Of a DNA stretch of 64,000 bases, positions 40,675 through 50,072 are shown one piece after another. How positions within the stretch are numbered: position 1 is the stretch's first letter; the number at the start of each line of letters is the position of its first letter. Both the position numbers and the translations under genes were made by a program. The stretch is taken from assembly GCF_003052165.1 (NCBI RefSeq), contig NZ_CP024869.1, positions 744,001 to 808,000 on the forward strand, read 5' to 3'. The stretch is from Dietzia sp. JS16-p6b (GTDB lineage: Bacteria > Actinomycetota > Actinomycetes > Mycobacteriales > Mycobacteriaceae). Below the pieces are notes generated by a model. That model saw nothing but the letters and a program-made list of their open reading frames with translations. It did not search any database and had not been told where the DNA came from.

Positions 40675-41983
40675 TCCCGCCTCCCGTCATCCGTGGCGAG
40701 GGGGACCCGGAGCCACACCCGCCATCCACCGTCGTCGGTCGCGCCCGCCTCGAGGGTCCCCCGACGAGATCGGCGCGCTCGCGCATGACCGCCAGGCCGG
40801 CGCCGCCGCGCGTGGCCCGCTCCGGCTCCGCAGGCGTGCGGGCGGGGCCGTTGTGTACCTCGAGCACCACCCCGTCGACCTCGTGGATGACCCGGATGGT
40901 CACGTCCGTGCCGCGCGCGTGCTGCCGGGCGTTCGTCACAGCCTGCTGGGCCACCCGGAACACCGAGACATCGACGAGGGTGGGCAGGGGGTTCGGATCG
41001 CCGACGTGCTCGACGGTGACCCGGTCGCCGAGGGCCCGCGCCGTCCGGGCCAGGTGGTCCAGCGCCGCCACTCCCGGCACCGGGGCCAGTCCGTCGCGGC
41101 CCCCGGCCTCCCCGGCGTGCGCGGAGTCCCCGGCGTCCTCGGTGTCCTCGGGGTCCTCGCGCAGGAGTCCGACCATCTGCCGCAGGTTGTCGAGGGTCTC
41201 GCGCCCCTGGTTCCGCAGCCACACCGCCCCGGTCCGCGCGGCGTCGGGGTCGCGGTCGACGAGTCGTTCCACGGCCGCCGCCTGCACCACCATCGCCGAC
41301 AGGTGGTGCGCGGCGACGTCGTGCAGCTCGCGGGCCAGACGGGCCCGCTCCTCGGTGACGGCCGACCTCACCCGGGCATCCCGGTCCCGCTCGAGCCGGT
41401 CCGCCCGCTCCTGCACGAGCCGCAGGTGGTCCCGTCTCGTCGCGAGGTACACCCCGAGCAGCACCGAGGGGATCCACACCGCCACCGTGGAGAGCACGTG
41501 CTCGACGGTGACGCCGATCCCCGCGCCGCGGGCGAGGGCGACCGCCGCGACCGCCGCGGACTCCGCCCCGGTCGCGGCGGCGGCCATCCGTAGGGCCCGC
41601 CCGGCGGGGAACATCGTCCCGAGGGTCACGGCCACGACGATCCCCGCGATCCCCCGCACCGAGACCTCCGGGTCGAGCGCCACCAGACCGACCTGGGTGG
41701 CGATCACTAGTACCGCGCACCACCCCAGCCGTACCCGCCGCAGGGCGAGTGCCAGGGACTGGACCACGACGATCGCGACGAACCACGTCACCGTCCCCTC
41801 GGCGGGGGCGAGGTCGGCCGGCGCGTACCGCATGGCCGTGAGGACCGCCGCGGCCATGACCACCGCGACCGTCACCGCGAGCAGGGCGTCGCGGGCCACC
41901 GGCCGCCGGAATCCCAGCCTGGTCAGGCGCGCGTCCCACCAGGCCCCGGGGGCGGTGAGCTGGTCGGTGCGCATGACGGACAT
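40671..41983 (-). CDS. Sensor histidine kinase (HisKA_3), apparent frameshift at 40758-40762
   Basis: A membrane kinase with about six N-terminal hydrophobic segments (to about residue 185), a short coiled linker, the dimerisation box ARELHDVAAHHLSAMV with the phospho-histidine, and a HATPase domain (QQAVTNARQHARG N-box; GAGLAVMRERADLVGG G-box). In the sequence as given, the frame leaves the gene at a run of five C (plus strand) at 40758-40762. A sixth restores GGTLEAGATDDGGWRVWL and a stop at 40671 that overlaps the regulator ATG. The full length would be about 437 aa. It is likely a sequencing error. The start could be the ATG at 41983 or 41974. Confidence 0.87.
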
Positions 41984-42000
41984 CTTCTCCTACCGGGCCG

Positions 42001-44127
42001 TCAGTAGCTGATGTCAGGGGACAGGAGCAGCAACTCGACCGCGCCGAAGGTGAACGCCGCGAACCCCAGGACGACCATGACCGCGGCGGCCGGACGGAGC
42101 CGACCCGAGCGGACGCGGAACACGGCGATCGTCCACCACACCGAGAACGGCAGCCCCAGTACCCCGAGGGCGGTGAGCGTCTGCGCGGTGCGGATCACCG
42201 CGGTCGGCACCGGTTCCATGCCCAGAGCGGCGACGAGGACGTAAGCCCACGTGGCCGATCCCAGCACCGCGGCCAGGGCCGCGAGGCGGGTCGCGAGGCG
42301 CGGGACCCGGGCGGGACCCACGGGCGCGCCGTCGGCAGGACGAACGTCGCGGCGAACGCGCACCCGCCGGGCGCGCACCAGTCGGACGAGGGCCCCCGCC
42401 GGCCACGCCAGGACCGTGAGCAGGAGCACCACGCCACCGCCGACGAGGCCCGGCAGCGCCACGGCGCGTGCCGGAGTGACCGGCGTCAGCGACATCGCCG
42501 AGTCGTGGCCGATGAGCTGGACCCCGCCGTCGTCGTCCGTCCGCACCGCGAGGACCCGGTGGCCGTCGACCTCCTGGTACACCCACGGCTCGACCTCCTC
42601 GTAGACGGTGGACCGGATCCCCACGCCGGGGGAGAAGCGCACCCGGTCGCCGTCGACGACCGTCGCCCGGATCGGTTGGAGGGGGCCGACCAGCGTGAGG
42701 AACGTGGTGTGGAATCCGCGCGTGCTCTCGTACGTGCCGGCGAGGGCGCGGGCGTGGTCCGCCCGGGTCGCTGGGTCGACGGCGACGGGCGTCGCATCGT
42801 CGGCGGGGAAGTACCGGTCGGCGAACCCGTCGAGCAGGTCCTCACGCAGGGCCAGAGCGGCGGCGTCGGCCCCCGTGCTGTTGACGGAGAGGAAGACGCC
42901 CGTGTCGTCGTCGGGCCACAGTTGCAGGTGGGAGTGGAACGCGAGGGTGTCGCCGCCGTGCCCGACGACGGCCCGGCCGTTGCGGGACTCGTCGAACCAG
43001 CCCAGCCCCATCCTCGGACCGGAGGCCAGGGCCCCGAGGGAGGCGGCGTCGAGGGCGGGCTCCCGCATGAGCTGCAGGGCCTCGTCACTGAGGATGGCTG
43101 TGTCTCCGCCCGTACCCGCGCTGCCACCGGCGGGGTGGCCGAGATGGGCGAGCATGAACCGCGCCATGTCCGTGGCCGTGGCGCTCATCGAGCCCGCGGG
43201 AGGCACGCCCACCACCTCGAAGTCGATCGTCGCCTCGTCCGAGGTCGGATATCCCTGGGAGACCTCCTGCGCCAGGTGGTCCGGCAGCGGTTGGGCGAAG
43301 GACGAGGACGTCATCCCGAGCGGGGTGAGGATGTTCTGCTCGACGTAGTCCTCGAACGGCATGCCGCTCACCGCCTCCACGACGTACCCGGCGAGCGCCA
43401 TGCCGTAGTTGGAGTACGCGGGTGTGGTGCCCGGTTCGTACACCTGGGCGGGCGGATCCTCCGCCAGGGAGCGGCGCAGGTCCACAGCCTGACCCGGAGG
43501 CAGGAAGAGCCCCGCGGCGCGCTCCTCGTAGCCGGGGGTGTGTGAGAGCAGATGGCGCAGAGTCACCGGGTGGTCGTGGGGGAGGTCCAGGCCGGTGTAG
43601 TGCTCGACGTCGGTGTCCAGGTCGACCTCGCCGCGGTCGACGAGCTGCATCACGGCGGTCGCGGTCACCGTCTTCGAGACCGACCCCACCCGGAACACGG
43701 TCCTTGCCGGGTCGACGGCGGTGCCGGTGGAGACCTCGGCCTCCCCGAACCCGCGGGCGGTGAGGAGCTCGCCGTCGTGGACCACCGCGACCGACGCCCC
43801 GGCGATCCGCCCGGACTCGAGCGCCGACGGGATCGTCCCGTCGAGCCACGCGTCCACGTCTGCCCGGGTCAGGCCGGCCCCGGTCAGGTCGGCGGCGACG
43901 GCGGGCGGGGAGGGGAGCGGAGTGGGTGGAGGCTCCGCGGGACCGCACGCGCCGAGAATCGTGAGCAGCAGCGCTCCGGCCGTCGCCGCGACCACCGCTC
44001 CGGCCGAGCGGTGGGTGCGTCGGGTGGAGCGGCGAATGGAATGTCGGGTGCGATGCCTGATCCGACGTCGGGTGCGACTCCGGCCGGATGTGGGTTCCGG
44101 CGACGTCGCGGGGGTGGTGGGGACCAC
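42001..44127 (-). CDS. Beta-lactamase-class-C/PBP4*-like serine hydrolase lipoprotein with C-terminal membrane domain
   Basis: About 708 aa. An arginine-rich N-terminus precedes a lipoprotein signal ending in LTILGACG. The serine-hydrolase domain has SVSK (nucleophile and lysine in RVGSVSKTVTATAVMQL), YSN (YSNYGMALAGY) and HGGD motifs. After a beta-rich linker there are four or five membrane segments (from about residue 555). The start is set at the GTG at 44127 because AGGAGG lies 5 nt upstream; ATGs at 44145 and 44190 have no site. Possible jobs are D-amino-acid peptide or ester hydrolysis in the envelope. It sits 17 nt upstream of the kinase in the same direction. Confidence 0.82.
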   Translation of the reverse strand: MVPTTPATSPEPTSGRSRTRRRIRHRTRHSIRRSTRRTHRSAGAVVAATAGALLLTILGACGPAEPPPTPLPSPPAVAADLTGAGLTRADVDAWLDGTIPSALESGRIAGASVAVVHDGELLTARGFGEAEVSTGTAVDPARTVFRVGSVSKTVTATAVMQLVDRGEVDLDTDVEHYTGLDLPHDHPVTLRHLLSHTPGYEERAAGLFLPPGQAVDLRRSLAEDPPAQVYEPGTTPAYSNYGMALAGYVVEAVSGMPFEDYVEQNILTPLGMTSSSFAQPLPDHLAQEVSQGYPTSDEATIDFEVVGVPPAGSMSATATDMARFMLAHLGHPAGGSAGTGGDTAILSDEALQLMREPALDAASLGALASGPRMGLGWFDESRNGRAVVGHGGDTLAFHSHLQLWPDDDTGVFLSVNSTGADAAALALREDLLDGFADRYFPADDATPVAVDPATRADHARALAGTYESTRGFHTTFLTLVGPLQPIRATVVDGDRVRFSPGVGIRSTVYEEVEPWVYQEVDGHRVLAVRTDDDGGVQLIGHDSAMSLTPVTPARAVALPGLVGGGVVLLLTVLAWPAGALVRLVRARRVRVRRDVRPADGAPVGPARVPRLATRLAALAAVLGSATWAYVLVAALGMEPVPTAVIRTAQTLTALGVLGLPFSVWWTIAVFRVRSGRLRPAAAVMVVLGFAAFTFGAVELLLLSPDISY

Positions 44128-44276
44128 GGGGACCTCCTGTGTCATGGGCGTCCGGACCGTCTCCGGACGGATCTCTCGGACCCGTTCCATGCTCGTCGGC
44201 GTGCGGGCGCCCGTCTTGACGCCCGAGGTGGAGATCCGGTTGGCACCTTTGGGGGAGGACGGCGGCCCGAGGGCGC

Positions 44277-44282
44277 TAGTCT
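44277..44282 (+). promoter_or_regulatory. Putative -10 hexamer TAGTCT for the lipase-like gene
   Basis: TAGTCT, 6 nt, then ATG at 44289. Confidence 0.45.
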
Positions 44283-44288
44283 CGGCGC

Positions 44289-45152
44289 ATGCGCGAGACC
44301 GTCATCCCCGTCCCCGGTACTTCCGGTCTGCAGGCGACCCTGCACCACGCCGAGGCCCCCCGGGCCCTGCTCCTGCTGGTCCACGGCTTCGGTGAGCACT
44401 CCGGCCGGTACGGGCGGACCGTGCGGTTCCTGACCGATCACGGCGTCTCCGTGGTCACCTACGACCTCCGGGGTCACGGCACCGCGCCCGGACCGCGGGC
44501 CAGGGTCGCGGTGGAGACCCACATCCGGGACAACCTGGCCGTCCGCGACGCGGTCCTGGAGTGGACCCGCACCCCCGCCGGCGACGGCACGGGATCCCTG
44601 CCGCGGCTGCTGATGGGGCACTCGATGGGTGGGCTGATCGCGGGGGAGTCCGCCCTCCGACGTCCCTGGGATCTCGCAGGGCTGATCCTGTCCTCTCCGG
44701 GGATCGTGGTGGGTGAGGGCACACCCGCGCCCCTGAAGGCCGCGGCCCCGGTGATCGCCCGTCTCCTGCCGTTCCTGCCGGTGGAGAAGCTGGATCCGAA
44801 CGAGATCTCCCGCGTCGCCGAGTACGTCGCCGACTACACCTCGGACCCGCTCGTGCACCACAAGGGGGTGCCGGCCCTGGCCGCCGGGACGCTGCTCGCG
44901 GGCGGGCAGAGGTTCCTGGAGCGCTCGAGCTCCCTGCGGCTTCCGACTCTGGTGATCAACGGGTCGGCGGACTCCATCACCTCACCGAAGGGAGCCCGGC
45001 GGTTCGCCCAGGTCGCGGGATCGGATCACGACCCGCGGCCGGAGGTCACCTACCGGGAGTTCGAGGGCGGCCTCCACGAATTGTTCAACGATGTGTGCGC
45101 GGACGAGGCGTACGCGGCGCTGGGGGAGTGGCTGGACGCGCGGCTGGGGTGA
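44289..45152 (+). CDS. Alpha/beta hydrolase, monoacylglycerol-lipase-like
   Basis: A 287-aa serine hydrolase resembling mycobacterial Rv0183 monoglyceride lipase. The oxyanion motif is [13 protein letters not shown] near residue 30. The nucleophile is in [13 protein letters not shown] near residue 119, the acid in [10 protein letters not shown] near 230, and the catalytic histidine in GGLHELFND near 265. There is no signal peptide, so it is likely cytoplasmic or membrane-associated, recycling host- or self-derived lipids. The start is leaderless (TAGTCT). It is 85 nt upstream of purC, which has its own element. Confidence 0.87.
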   Translation: MRETVIPVPGTSGLQATLHHAEAPRALLLLVHGFGEHSGRYGRTVRFLTDHGVSVVTYDLRGHGTAPGPRARVAVETHIRDNLAVRDAVLEWTRTPAGDGTGSLPRLLMGHSMGGLIAGESALRRPWDLAGLILSSPGIVVGEGTPAPLKAAAPVIARLLPFLPVEKLDPNEISRVAEYVADYTSDPLVHHKGVPALAAGTLLAGGQRFLERSSSLRLPTLVINGSADSITSPKGARRFAQVAGSDHDPRPEVTYREFEGGLHELFNDVCADEAYAALGEWLDARLG

Positions 45153-45224
45153 GTCGATTGATGACCCGGGGCGCACCGGGTGCCGATACCGATCGGCGGA
45201 TCGGGCGTCCCGACACCCTCCGAC

Positions 45225-45230
45225 TACGCT
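45225..45230 (+). promoter_or_regulatory. Putative -10 hexamer TACGCT for purC
   Basis: TACGCT, 7 nt, then ATG at 45238; supports this start over the longer frame. Confidence 0.45.
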
Positions 45231-45237
45231 GGCCCCC

Positions 45238-46131
45238 ATGCGACCCGAGCTCTCCACCTACCGCCATCTCGCCGCCGGGAAGGTCCGCGAGTTATACGAG
45301 GTCGACGCCGAGACGCTGCTCCTGGTGGCCACGGACAGGATCTCGGCGTACGACCACGTGCTGAGCACGCCGATCCCCGACAAGGGCCGGGTGCTCACGG
45401 CCATGAGCGCCTACTTCTTCGACGCCCTCGACGTGCCGAACCACCTGGCGGGGCCTCTCGACGACGAGCGGATCCCCGCCGAGGTGCTCGGCCGCGCGAT
45501 GGTCGTGCGCCGTCTCGACATGGTTCCGGCCGAGTGCGTGGCCCGCGGGTACCTGACCGGGTCCGGGATGGCCGAGTACGTCGAATCCGGGTCGGTGTGC
45601 GGCGTTGAGCTGCCCGGGGGGCTGGTGGAGGCCAGTCGCCTGCCGGAGCCGATCTTCACCCCGGCCACCAAGGCGGCGGTGGGCGACCACGACGAGAACA
45701 TCTCGTTCGAGCAGCTCTCGGCGATCGTCGGGGACGAGCTGGCCGGCCGGCTCCGGACCGCCACCCTGGAGGTGTACGCGCGGGCCGCCGAGATGGTCGC
45801 CGACCGTGGGGTGCTGTTGGCGGACACCAAGTTCGAGTTCGGCGTGTCCGGGGGCGAGTTGATCCTGGCCGACGAGGTGCTCACCCCGGACTCCTCCCGG
45901 TACTGGCCGGCGGACGGGTACGAGCCCGGCCGCGTCCAGCCGAGCTTCGACAAGCAGTTCGTGCGCGACTGGCTGACCGGCCCGGACTCGGGCTGGGACC
46001 GGGCCTCGGAAACCCCGCCACCCCCGCTCCCGCCGGAGGTGGTCGAGGCGACCCGGGCGCGGTACATCGAGGCGTACGAGCGGATCTCCGGCCTGCGGTT
46101 CTCCGACTGGCTCGGCGGTGAGTCCGCGTGA
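45238..46131 (+). CDS. purC: SAICAR synthetase PurC
   Basis: Joins aspartate to CAIR in purine synthesis; 297 aa. Motifs are [10 protein letters not shown] (ATP loop), [20 protein letters not shown] (signature) and [20 protein letters not shown]. The C-terminal [12 protein letters not shown] is typical. A longer frame from 45091 overlaps the preceding hydrolase gene and is rejected. The 3' end overlaps oligopeptidase B by 4 nt (GTGA), the same purC-ptrB adjacency as in mycobacteria. Confidence 0.95.
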   Translation: MRPELSTYRHLAAGKVRELYEVDAETLLLVATDRISAYDHVLSTPIPDKGRVLTAMSAYFFDALDVPNHLAGPLDDERIPAEVLGRAMVVRRLDMVPAECVARGYLTGSGMAEYVESGSVCGVELPGGLVEASRLPEPIFTPATKAAVGDHDENISFEQLSAIVGDELAGRLRTATLEVYARAAEMVADRGVLLADTKFEFGVSGGELILADEVLTPDSSRYWPADGYEPGRVQPSFDKQFVRDWLTGPDSGWDRASETPPPPLPPEVVEATRARYIEAYERISGLRFSDWLGGESA

Positions 46132-48386
46132 GCGCCTTCGACGCCACCGGCAGCGGAGCCGACACCGCCCCTCTCGGCGGAGCCGACACGACCGGGGCTC
46201 CGCGGGTACCGGTGGCCCCCCGGGCCGAGCGCCGCCCCCACCGCCGCGAGCATCACGGCCGCGTCTTCGTGGACGACTACGAGTGGCTGCGGGACAAGGA
46301 CGCCCCGGCGACCCGCGAGTACCTCGAGGCGGAGAACGCGTACACCGACGCGATGACGGTCGATCAGAAGCCGCTCGAGGACGAGGTCTACGAGGAGATC
46401 CGTTCCCGCGTCAAGGAGACCGACATGTCGGTCCCCGTGCGGTCCGGTGGATGGTGGTACTTCTCGCGCACGTCGGAGGGCCTGTCCTACGCCCGGCACT
46501 GCCGCGTCCCCGTACCTCCGGAGTTCGTGGCGGATCCCGGTGACCCGGCCGGATGGGTCCCGCCGGAGGTCTCGCCCGGTGTCGAACTGCCCGGCGAACA
46601 GCTGCTCCTGGACGGCAACGCCGAGGCCGAGGGCCACGAGTACTTCGCGCTCGGAGCGTTCTCGGTCAGTCACGACGGCCGCGTGCTGGCCTGGGCCACG
46701 GACACCGAGGGGGACGAGCGCTACACCCTGCGATTCCGCTCCCTGGATCCCGATCACACGGCGCCGACGGAGGAGATCTCGGGCATCGCGGCCGGCGTCA
46801 CCTGGTCACGCGACGGGCAGTACGTGTTCTACGTGACGGTCGACGAGGCGTGGCGTCCCGACACCGTGTGGCGTCACCGTCTGGGGACGACCCGGGACGA
46901 CGACGACGAGGTGTTCCACGAGCCCGACGAGTCCTACTGGATCGGGATCGGCGAGACACGCAGTGAGAAGTACCTGCAGGTCGCCGCGGGGTCCAAGATC
47001 ACCTCCGAGGTGTGGTGTCTGGACTCCGCCGACCCCGCGGGTGAGTTCTGGTGCGTGCGGACTCGCGAGGAGGGCGTCGAGTACGACGTCGAGCACGCGG
47101 TCGTCGGCGGCGAGGACCGCTTCCTCATCACACACAACGCGGGTTCGCCCAACTTCGCCGTCGTCGAGGCGCCGGCCGGCCCGGTCGACCGCGACTTCCG
47201 CGACCTGACCCCGCTCGTCGAGCACCGCGACGACGTGCGGGTGGAGGGGGTCGACGCCTTCGCCCGCGTGCTGGTGCTGGGGTATCGCGAGGGAGCGTTG
47301 CCGCGGTTCTCGCTGATGCCGCTGGACCCTGCCGCCACCGGGGGCACGCAGGAGTACTCCGAGTTCACCCCTGTGGAGTTCGACGAGGAGCTGTTCACCT
47401 CCGGGCCGGGGTCGAACCCGGAGTGGGACGCGCCCGTACTGAGGTTCGGGTTCGGCTCGTTCGTCACCCCGGGCCGCGTCTACTCCCTGGCGCTGGCCAC
47501 GGGGGAGCGGACCCTGTTGCGCGAGCAGGAGGTGCTCGGCGGCTATGACCCGGCCGGGTACGTGCAGCGCCGGGACTGGGCCACCGCGACGGACGGCACG
47601 CGGGTGCCGATCTCCCTGGTGATGTCGCTGGACACGGCGGAGCGGATCGACGCGGGCGAGCGGGTTCCGACCCTGCTGTACGGCTACGGCTCATACGAGA
47701 CCAGCATCGACCCCGCCTTCTCGGTGGCCAGGCTCTCGCTGCTCGACCGGGGGATGGCCTACGCCGTGGCCCACGTGCGTGGCGGAGGCGAGATGGGGCG
47801 CCTCTGGTACGAGCAGGGCAAGACCCTGACCAAGCGGAACACCTTCACCGACTTCGTCGACTGCGCCCGGCACCTGGTCGACACCGGGCTCACCGCTCCG
47901 GATCGTCTGGTGGCCGAGGGCGGCAGCGCGGGTGGACTGCTTATGGGCGCCGTGGCCAACCTGGCGCCGGACCTGTTCGTGGGAATCCAGGCCGTGGTGC
48001 CGTTCGTCGATCCGCTCACCTCGATTCTCATGCCCGAACTGCCGCTCACGGTGATCGAGTGGGACGAGTGGGGGGATCCCCTGCACTCGCAGGAGGTCTA
48101 CGACTACATGGCGTCCTATGCGCCGTACGAGAACATCGAGGCCAAGGACTACCCGGCGATCCTGGCGGTCACCTCGCTCAACGACACCCGGGTGCTCTAC
48201 GTGGAGCCCGCCAAGTGGGTGGCCCGTCTCCGGGCGGTGTCGACCTCGGCTGATTCCGCCGAGCGCCCGGTCCTGCTGCGCTGCGAGATGAGTGCCGGTC
48301 ACGGTGGCGTCTCCGGGCGGTACGAGCGCTGGCGCCAGACCGCGTTCGAGTACGCCTGGACGGTCCGCACGGCCGGCGCCGGATAG
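46128..48386 (+). CDS. ptrB: Oligopeptidase B / prolyl oligopeptidase family (S9A)
   Basis: A 752-aa serine peptidase that trims short peptides, usually after basic residues. A seven-bladed propeller (residues about 80-450) gates an alpha/beta-hydrolase domain. The nucleophile is in [15 protein letters not shown] near residue 605, with YGYGSYE and [16 protein letters not shown] as oligopeptidase-B signatures. Asp and His are expected in [13 protein letters not shown] and [11 protein letters not shown]. It is translationally coupled to purC. Mycobacterial genomes often have a split ptrB here; this copy is intact. Confidence 0.93.
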   Translation: MSAFDATGSGADTAPLGGADTTGAPRVPVAPRAERRPHRREHHGRVFVDDYEWLRDKDAPATREYLEAENAYTDAMTVDQKPLEDEVYEEIRSRVKETDMSVPVRSGGWWYFSRTSEGLSYARHCRVPVPPEFVADPGDPAGWVPPEVSPGVELPGEQLLLDGNAEAEGHEYFALGAFSVSHDGRVLAWATDTEGDERYTLRFRSLDPDHTAPTEEISGIAAGVTWSRDGQYVFYVTVDEAWRPDTVWRHRLGTTRDDDDEVFHEPDESYWIGIGETRSEKYLQVAAGSKITSEVWCLDSADPAGEFWCVRTREEGVEYDVEHAVVGGEDRFLITHNAGSPNFAVVEAPAGPVDRDFRDLTPLVEHRDDVRVEGVDAFARVLVLGYREGALPRFSLMPLDPAATGGTQEYSEFTPVEFDEELFTSGPGSNPEWDAPVLRFGFGSFVTPGRVYSLALATGERTLLREQEVLGGYDPAGYVQRRDWATATDGTRVPISLVMSLDTAERIDAGERVPTLLYGYGSYETSIDPAFSVARLSLLDRGMAYAVAHVRGGGEMGRLWYEQGKTLTKRNTFTDFVDCARHLVDTGLTAPDRLVAEGGSAGGLLMGAVANLAPDLFVGIQAVVPFVDPLTSILMPELPLTVIEWDEWGDPLHSQEVYDYMASYAPYENIEAKDYPAILAVTSLNDTRVLYVEPAKWVARLRAVSTSADSAERPVLLRCEMSAGHGGVSGRYERWRQTAFEYAWTVRTAGAG

Positions 48387-48404
48387 GGTTCTGTCCCGCG
48401 CGCG

Positions 48405-48493
48405 GGCCGGCACACGCACCCGGCCGGCACACGCGCGCCCGGCCGGCACACGCGCGCCCGGCCGGCACACGCGCCCGGCCGGCACACGCGCGC
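48405..48493 (+). repeat. Five tandem 17-19-bp GC-rich repeats
   Basis: Copies start with GGCCGGCACACGC at 48405, 48422, 48441, 48460 and 48477. They differ only by 2-nt GC insertions near the end. They lie 18 nt after the ptrB stop and run directly into a strong hairpin. Confidence 0.88.
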
Positions 48494-48496
48494 AAG

Positions 48497-48536
48497 CACT
48501 GCAGCCACACACGAAATCTCGCGTGTGGCTGCAGTG
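48497..48536. terminator. Bidirectional hairpin terminator downstream of ptrB
   Basis: CACTGCAGCCACAC (48497-48510) and GTGTGGCTGCAGTG (48523-48536) match perfectly over 14 bp. The pairing can extend inward by CG/CG and outward through the flanking GCGCGC. It lies between ptrB and a converging gene. Confidence 0.75.
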
Positions 48537-48579
48537 TTCGCGCGCGGTTGTGCCCGACAGTTGTTCTCGACGGTTGTGG

Positions 48580-49107
48580 TCAGCGCTCGTCGTCGTCGGC
48601 GGGGTCCATGGTCCCGGCCATCGCGGCGGCGGGGATGATCCCGCCGACGAAGACACCCAGGATCGCGACCCCGCCCATCGCGTAGGCGAGGCGATGGCCG
48701 TCCCCGAGTTCCAAGGAGGATCCGAAGACCAGCACGATCCCGGTCACGAAACAGAGTCCCACGAGCACCGACAGCGCGGTGGACCTGGCGCGCAGGAGTG
48801 TCTGCGTCTCGAACTCGTCGAGGTAGCGCGGCGGGGCGGTGTCCTTGACGTCGATGACGGTGCGCAGCATCGTCCACACCGTGCAGATCGCCACCGCCAT
48901 CGGCACCCAGGCGATCACGATGGGGAGCCAGAAGAACCCGGCCAGGGCGATCAGCGCCATGACCGCGACGCACGCCCAGTTCAACCGGACCAGCAGTCGG
49001 CGACGCTCGGGGGTGCGCCAGGAGGGCAGGCTGCCGGAGAGTCGGCCGACGGTCGTCTCGTAACGGCGCTCGGCGGCGGTCAGGGTGTCGTCGGCGATCG
49101 AGTTCAT
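48580..49107 (-). CDS. Membrane protein paired with an XRE regulator
   Basis: A 175-aa protein of unknown function with four hydrophobic segments in two pairs: LLVRLNWACVAVMALIALAG and LPIVIAWVPMAVAICTVW, then ALSVLVGLCFVTGIVLVF and AYAMGGVAILGVFVGGI. The N-terminus is soluble and the C-terminus acidic. The ATG at 49107 overlaps the stop of the upstream helix-turn-helix gene (ATGA) and has GAGGA upstream. A small XRE regulator and a multi-span membrane protein in one coupled transcript is a recurring module, but the function of this one is unknown to me. Confidence 0.72.
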   Translation of the reverse strand: MNSIADDTLTAAERRYETTVGRLSGSLPSWRTPERRRLLVRLNWACVAVMALIALAGFFWLPIVIAWVPMAVAICTVWTMLRTVIDVKDTAPPRYLDEFETQTLLRARSTALSVLVGLCFVTGIVLVFGSSLELGDGHRLAYAMGGVAILGVFVGGIIPAAAMAGTMDPADDDER

Positions 49108-49400
49108 GGTGTGTCCTCTGCTCGTGGCGTGTCCGGTGGTGTGCGGCGGTAGATCTCGGTGGACATCGGCTGGAACTCGTCCCGGGAGAACACGGCCTCG
49201 ACGGGCAGGTCGAACACCGCGCAGATGCGGAAGGCCAGATCCAGGCTGGGGTAGTGGTCGCCCCGTTCGAGCGCCCCCACGGTCTGGGGGTTGACCTCGA
49301 TCCGTTCGGCGAGCGAGGCCCGGCTGAGTCGGTGCTCGGCCCGCAGGACGGCAATCCGGTTGTAGATGGGGAGCTTTTCCCCCCGTCGCACTGGGCTCAT
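49104..49400 (-). CDS. XRE/Cro-CI-family helix-turn-helix regulator
   Basis: A 98-aa DNA-binding protein. The helix-turn-helix is YNRIAVLRAEHRLSRASLAE then IEVNPQTVGALERGDHYPSLDLAFRI, with the FDLPVEAVF end typical of small YozG-like regulators. The ATG at 49400 is used because TTGACA, a 17-nt spacer, AACACT and 7 nt lead exactly to it. The palindrome TGCAATGCA (49400-49408) lies at the start and could be its own operator. It is divergent from a glutathione peroxidase gene and coupled to a membrane protein. Confidence 0.8.
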   Translation of the reverse strand: MSPVRRGEKLPIYNRIAVLRAEHRLSRASLAERIEVNPQTVGALERGDHYPSLDLAFRICAVFDLPVEAVFSRDEFQPMSTEIYRRTPPDTPRAEDTP

Positions 49401-49407
49401 GCAATGC

Positions 49408-49436
49408 AGTGTTGTAAAAACCCATCGATCTGTCAA
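49408..49436 (-). promoter_or_regulatory. Promoter of the XRE regulator gene (TTGACA-17-AACACT)
   Basis: On the minus strand -35 TTGACA (49436-49431), 17 nt, -10 AACACT (49413-49408), then 7 nt to the ATG. It is the best consensus promoter in the window. Confidence 0.65.
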
Positions 49437-49450
49437 GTCTGCCGACGGCG

Positions 49451-49456
49451 TATTCT
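49451..49456 (+). promoter_or_regulatory. Putative -10 hexamer TATTCT for the glutathione peroxidase gene
   Basis: TATTCT, 7 nt, then ATG at 49464. It lies back-to-back with the divergent XRE promoter. Confidence 0.5.
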
Positions 49457-49463
49457 GGCTCAC

Positions 49464-49955
49464 ATGAGCAGCCTCCACGACATCACCTTCACGACCATCG
49501 ACGGCGAACAGGCCCGGCTCGGTGACTACGCGGGGCACGCCGTCCTGGTGGTCAACGTGGCCAGCGAGTGTGGACTCACCCCGCAGTACGAGGGTCTGCA
49601 GGAACTGGCGGACGACTACCGGGACCGCGGGTTCTTCGTCCTGGGCTTCCCGTGCAACCAGTTCATGGGTCAGGAGCCCGGTGACGAGGACGCGATCAAG
49701 AAGTTCACCACCGAGAAGTACGGGATCTCCTTCCCGCTGGCGGCCAAGGTCGACGTCAACGGCCCGGATCGCCACCCGCTGTACGCGGAGCTGACCGCGG
49801 TCGCCGACGCCGACGGCCAGGCCGGTGACGTGCAGTGGAACTTCGAGAAATTCCTGCTCTCCCCCGCGGGAGAGGTCGTGGGTCGCTTCCGTCCCAAGGT
49901 GGAGCCGGGCGCCCCCGAGCTCACCGAGGCGATCGAGGACGTCCTCCCGGTCTGA
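49464..49955 (+). CDS. Glutathione-peroxidase-family thiol peroxidase
   Basis: A 163-aa peroxidase that reduces H2O2 or lipid hydroperoxides. In actinobacteria it is probably thioredoxin-dependent. The peroxidatic C36 is in NVASECGLTPQY. The second motif is GFPCNQFMGQEPG with the conserved Gln, and the Trp/Asn of the catalytic tetrad are in QWNFEKFLL. There is no signal peptide. A longer frame to 49254 is a shadow of the XRE gene. Being divergent from a regulator suggests, but does not prove, shared control. Confidence 0.92.
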   Translation: MSSLHDITFTTIDGEQARLGDYAGHAVLVVNVASECGLTPQYEGLQELADDYRDRGFFVLGFPCNQFMGQEPGDEDAIKKFTTEKYGISFPLAAKVDVNGPDRHPLYAELTAVADADGQAGDVQWNFEKFLLSPAGEVVGRFRPKVEPGAPELTEAIEDVLPV

Positions 49956-49968
49956 CCCCGTCCCGGCG

Positions 49969-50010
49969 CGTCACGTCCGGCCGGGGCGTCACGTCCGGCC
50001 GGGGCGTCAC
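49969..50010 (+). repeat. 18-bp tandem repeat behind the glutathione peroxidase gene
   Basis: CGTCACGTCCGGCCGGGG at 49969 and 49987, then a partial CGTCAC at 50005. It begins 14 nt after the stop codon. Confidence 0.8.
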
Positions 50011-50072
50011 CTCCTGTAGGGCCACCGGACGTACACCTCGTCGTCGTCGCTCCGTCACATGGGGCTGCGACC

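Noticed and set aside
48405-48493. CRISPR-like array
   Set aside because: Units of 17-19 bp are directly adjacent with no spacers, and no cas genes are present.
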